Shown piece after piece: positions 63,666 through 64,000 of a stretch of DNA of 64,000 nt. Source of the stretch: Nostoc sp. KVJ3 (GTDB lineage Bacteria; Cyanobacteriota; Cyanobacteriia; Cyanobacteriales; Nostocaceae). The DNA lies in the NCBI RefSeq assembly GCF_026127265.1, contig NZ_WWFG01000001.1, positions 3,585,501 through 3,649,500 on the forward strand. The letters are read 5' to 3'. Each line of letters starts with the position of its first letter. The stretch's first letter is position 1. The notes beneath the pieces were generated by a model that was given only the letters and a program-made list of their open reading frames with translations, searched no databases and was not told the DNA's origin. The translations under genes were made by a program, and so were the position numbers.

Positions 63666-64000
63666 ATGACATCAGTAATTAATACTGAACAGAAGGCGCA
63701 TATTATTCGGGATGACAAAGAAGCGATCGCGATCGCTCACGAATTAGCAGCTGAGTTTGCCAAGGGAGACTCAGAACGCGATCAAACTCGGCGTTTACCT
63801 GCTGAAGAGGTAGAAAAGTTCTCCCAAAGCGGATTGTGGGGGATTACAGTCCCTAAAGAGTATGGTGGGGCTTTTGTATCAAGTGCAACCCTTGCAGAAG
63901 TAATTAAAATTATCTCCGAAGCCGATTCCAGCCTCGGTCAAATTCCCCAAAACCACCTCTATATGGTGGAAGCAGTTCGCTTGGATGGCACCGAACAGCA
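63666..64000 (+). CDS. sfnB: SfnB-family sulfur acquisition oxidoreductase (5' part)
   Basis: The first 111 codons read as an acyl-CoA-dehydrogenase-fold flavoprotein of the SfnB/DszC-like group: HIIRDDKEAIAIAHELAAEF, ERDQTRRLPAEEVEKFSQSG, then LWGITVPKEYGGAFVS. Proteins of this group act in the use of organosulfur compounds during sulfur starvation. The gene runs off the window end, so the active site is not visible. It begins at the ATG at 63666, preceded by AAGGAG. Confidence 0.88.
   Translation, partial: MTSVINTEQKAHIIRDDKEAIAIAHELAAEFAKGDSERDQTRRLPAEEVEKFSQSGLWGITVPKEYGGAFVSSATLAEVIKIISEADSSLGQIPQNHLYMVEAVRLDGTEQ

Overview
The window looks like chromosome of a filamentous, probably heterocyst-forming, Nostoc-like cyanobacterium. 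The evidence is the very frequent GCGATCGC (HIP1) palindrome, a phycobilisome rod operon, a Cph1-type phytochrome, an SLH-porin, hopanoid genes, and many short dispersed repeats and MITE-like insertions of the kind seen in Nostoc. I found no tRNA, rRNA or CRISPR array. All family assignments come from reading motifs, not from searches.

Layout. 0.2-4.2 kb: a giant repeat protein and a repeat-rich spacer. 4.3-9.9 kb: hopanoid locus 1 (HpnG-like nucleosidase, RND pump, hpnA, hpnH). 10.2-12.9 kb: hydrolase, orphan sulfonate-binding lipoprotein (ssuA-like) and a methyltransferase. 13.6-18.8 kb: phycocyanin operon cpcB-cpcA-two rod linkers-cpcD-cpcE-cpcF. 19-34 kb: housekeeping and mixed genes (trpD, carA, a STAS protein, mrnC, rlmB, truB, hydrolases, a secreted zinc protease, a pentapeptide protein). 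35.6-40.4 kb: phytochrome, response regulator and hybrid kinase on the minus strand. 41-47.5 kb: di-haem peroxidase, modA with a divergent RHH-TOBE protein, and an SLH porin. 48-54.3 kb: cyclic-peptide-type ABC exporter and hopanoid locus 2 (hpnJ, hpnK, hpnI). 54.4-57.2 kb: cupin, isochorismatase-like hydrolase and amidohydrolase. 57.7-64 kb: organosulfur cluster (LysR fused to an SsuA-like domain, SsuD-like monooxygenase, sfnG, 5' end of sfnB).

Main theme: sulfur economy. The phycocyanin alpha, beta and both rod linkers contain no methionine except the initiator and no cysteine except the three bilin-attachment cysteines. This is the signature of the sulfur-sparing phycocyanin-3 described in Calothrix. 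The operon is divergent from an ssuA-like gene, and the same window holds genes for scavenging sulfur from sulfonates and sulfones. The 676-residue LysR-type protein with a second, SsuA-like ligand domain is the most unusual protein here and a plausible new type of organosulfur sensor-regulator.

Second theme: repeat dynamics. Several MITE-like families can be delimited by terminal inverted repeats and direct target repeats. Some are nested. One has replaced the last residues of the SsuD-like protein, and simple repeats have expanded in frame inside several genes.
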